14,099 nucleotides of DNA from an uncultured Oscillospiraceae bacterium (GTDB lineage: Bacteria > Bacillota > Clostridia > Oscillospirales > Oscillospiraceae), in the NCBI GenBank assembly GCA_910588975.1, contig CAJUSE010000038.1:1-14099 (forward strand), in the 5' to 3' direction. The first letter of the stretch is position 1. Each line of letters starts with the position of its first letter. A program made the translations under genes and the position numbers. Positions 13,185 through 14,099 of the stretch are shown one piece after another. The notes under the pieces were generated by a model that saw nothing but the letters and a program-made list of their open reading frames with translations, was not told the origin of the DNA and searched no databases.

Positions 13185-13396
13185 ACCTCACCCTCCCTGC
13201 TCTCCTGGGGGTCATAGCCCATCAGGTTGGCCATCCCCCGCCGGAGCAGCTCCTCCTGCTCCTCCAGGGCCATCTCCTGGACCGGAGCCGTCCTGACAGT
13301 CCCCCTGTCCCGGACCAGGGCCACCACCGCCAGGGCCAACGCCCCGCCGGCCAGGCCCAGGGCCAGCGCCCCCATCCAGATCGCAGTCATCAACAT
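13181..13396 (-). CDS. Small single-span membrane protein, first gene of the late operon seen here
   Basis: A 71-residue protein. Residues about 4-30 are one hydrophobic segment (ALALGLAGGALALAVVALV), followed by a charged helix (41-58, EMALEEQEELLRRGMANL). Start 13396 has AAGGAG nine bases upstream. Its stop overlaps the portal start (ATGA), so the two are probably translationally coupled. I do not recognise a family; small membrane proteins here could be spanins, membrane-anchored assembly factors or superinfection factors, none of them supported. The 703 bases upstream to the window edge have no credible gene. Confidence 0.7.
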   Translation of the reverse strand: MLMTAIWMGALALGLAGGALALAVVALVRDRGTVRTAPVQEMALEEQEELLRRGMANLMGYDPQESREGEV

Positions 13397-13440
13397 CCAA
13401 CCACACTCCTTTTCAACACAAATTTACACTTCTCCCACTT

Positions 13441-13523
13441 GCCGTAGGGGCGCAAGGCGCCGGTGGCGCCTGTCCTGCGCTGACCGAGGCGGTAGCCGAG
13501 ACCGCCCTTTGGCCGCCCGCTCT
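13441..13523. repeat. Partial repeat: module B without the other modules
   Basis: The stretch around 13447-13490 closely matches the module B insert of copy 1 (5180-5217): GGGGCGCAAGGCGCC, then GGCGCCTGTCCTGCGCTGA, with a few substitutions. The flank after it (GCCGCCCGCTCTC, from about 13515) resembles the head flank of copy 2 (GCCGCCCGCTCCC). Module B is therefore an independent unit of this repeat family. Confidence 0.7.
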
Positions 13524-13931
13524 CTCCTGCCCTACACTCTCTTTTTGATAAACATATTTCCGGCCTGCCAGCCGGGCCCAAAACCGCTTAGAAAGCGGTT
13601 CTGGACTACGTCGTCGCAAAGTCCGCTAAGCTCCGTTTCCGCCTATGGCGAAAACTGCGCCCGCTCCCTTGCTCCTCCTTTCCCCAGGAAAATGCTTCGC
13701 ATTTTCCTGGGGGCCCCAATAAGGGCCAGACCAGCGGAAGCGATATTGCCCTACGGTACAACCATAAAAATCCCAAACCTGCCATGTCATACCTCAGGTG
13801 AAAATTTGTTATGCTATCCCTTTTGTTTCCGGCGGCCAGCGTCTGAACGACCCGTGCTCCCATTTGCGCCGCTGCCGCTGAATATCTGGGCACAAAAAAG
13901 ACAGCGCTGCCATCCCGCCGCCTGGGCACTG
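13524..13931. other. Gene-free intergenic stretch with two strong hairpins
   Basis: I see no credible gene and no convincing late promoter here. Two perfect hairpins stand out: AACCGCTT/AAGCGGTT with loop AGA (13582-13600), and a 14-base stem, CCCCAGGAAAATGC/GCATTTTCCTGGGG with loop TTC (13682-13712). The rest is less GC-rich than the operon in places (13750-13840). It probably belongs to the same kind of host intergenic repeat as the elements on either side. Short frames through it are interrupted or lack ribosome sites. Confidence 0.5.
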
Positions 13932-14099
13932 TCGCCCCCGTGCCCGGAGCCCTGCTACGAAGTGCAGGGCGCAGGCCGCAAACCTGAAAGAGAACAGCCT
14001 GAGGGGGTTTCCAAAGGGGGAGTGTCGCAACACTCCCCCTTTGTGTCGTCGTGGGGGGTCCAGGGGACCCCATCGAAAGGGTCCCCTGGCGGTTCTTGG
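13932..14099. repeat. Modular multi-hairpin repeat, copy 3, cut by window edge
   Basis: Same orientation as copies 1 and 2. Head hairpin GCCCTGC/GCAGGGC with loop TACGAAGT (13949-13970); a perfect hairpin with arms AAAGGGGGAGTGT and ACACTCCCCCTTT around the loop CGCA (14013-14042); hairpin C with arms CCAGGGGACCC and GGGTCCCCTGG around the loop CATCGAAA (14060-14089). Palindrome D would lie beyond 14099. The linker GTCGTC, seen in all copies, is present. Confidence 0.85.

Noticed and set aside
13606..14073. A 155-residue minus-strand frame through the right-hand repeats
   Set aside because: It passes through the perfect hairpins and repeat copy 3, has no ribosome site and does not look like a protein; the DNA is better explained by structured repeats.

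Overview
The window looks like part of a prophage, or a phage-derived island, in a high-GC Gram-positive gut-type bacterium of the class Clostridia, with Oscillospiraceae as the best guess. This is inferred from strong AGGAGG-type ribosome sites, XkdX, Clostridia-type holin and amidase-SLH proteins, GC-rich codons and GC-rich intergenic hairpin repeats. No host protein gene is present to prove it. The left end holds a partial tRNA-Arg(CCU) gene and, upstream of it, a structured region with a near-perfect sigma-A promoter that probably encodes an unidentified small RNA.

Positions 431-2050 are a control region. A CI/LexA-type repressor with a self-cleavage (S24) domain is read leftward. Divergent from it, a two-gene operon encodes a small zinc-binding protein and a sigma-70-like protein. 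The 218-base gap between them holds one sigma-A promoter in each direction and three copies of a 13-base operator (consensus TTGCRWWACGCAA). The rightward operon ends at a strong terminator that faces the end of the late operon.

Positions 2067-13396 form one long leftward late operon with tightly packed or overlapping genes. In transcription order it encodes a small membrane protein, portal, small acidic scaffold-like protein, major capsid protein with a C-terminal surface domain, head-tail connector, a 592-residue probable nozzle/stabilisation protein (TTG start), a tail-fibre-like protein with a 3 x 10-residue repeat, a 76-residue protein, a sigma region-4-like protein, a 96-residue protein, XkdX, an amidase-SLH endolysin, a holin and a 537-residue coiled-coil protein that may be an internal or ejection protein. 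No tape measure, tail tube or sheath gene is present, which suggests a short-tailed (podovirus-like) particle. Terminase, protease, integrase and replication genes are not in the window.

The most unusual feature is a family of modular, multi-hairpin, non-coding repeats: three copies in the same orientation (5062-5397, 10951-11240, 13932 to the window end) plus a partial copy (13441-13523). Their stems differ in sequence but remain paired, while the loops CATCGAAA and CGCA do not change. They occupy the only large gaps of an otherwise compact operon, including the one just upstream of the capsid gene.

Working model (inference): DNA damage cleaves the repressor and releases the sigma-like operon. 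One or both sigma-like proteins then help to express the late operon, with the hairpin repeats as candidate points for differential expression or RNA processing.
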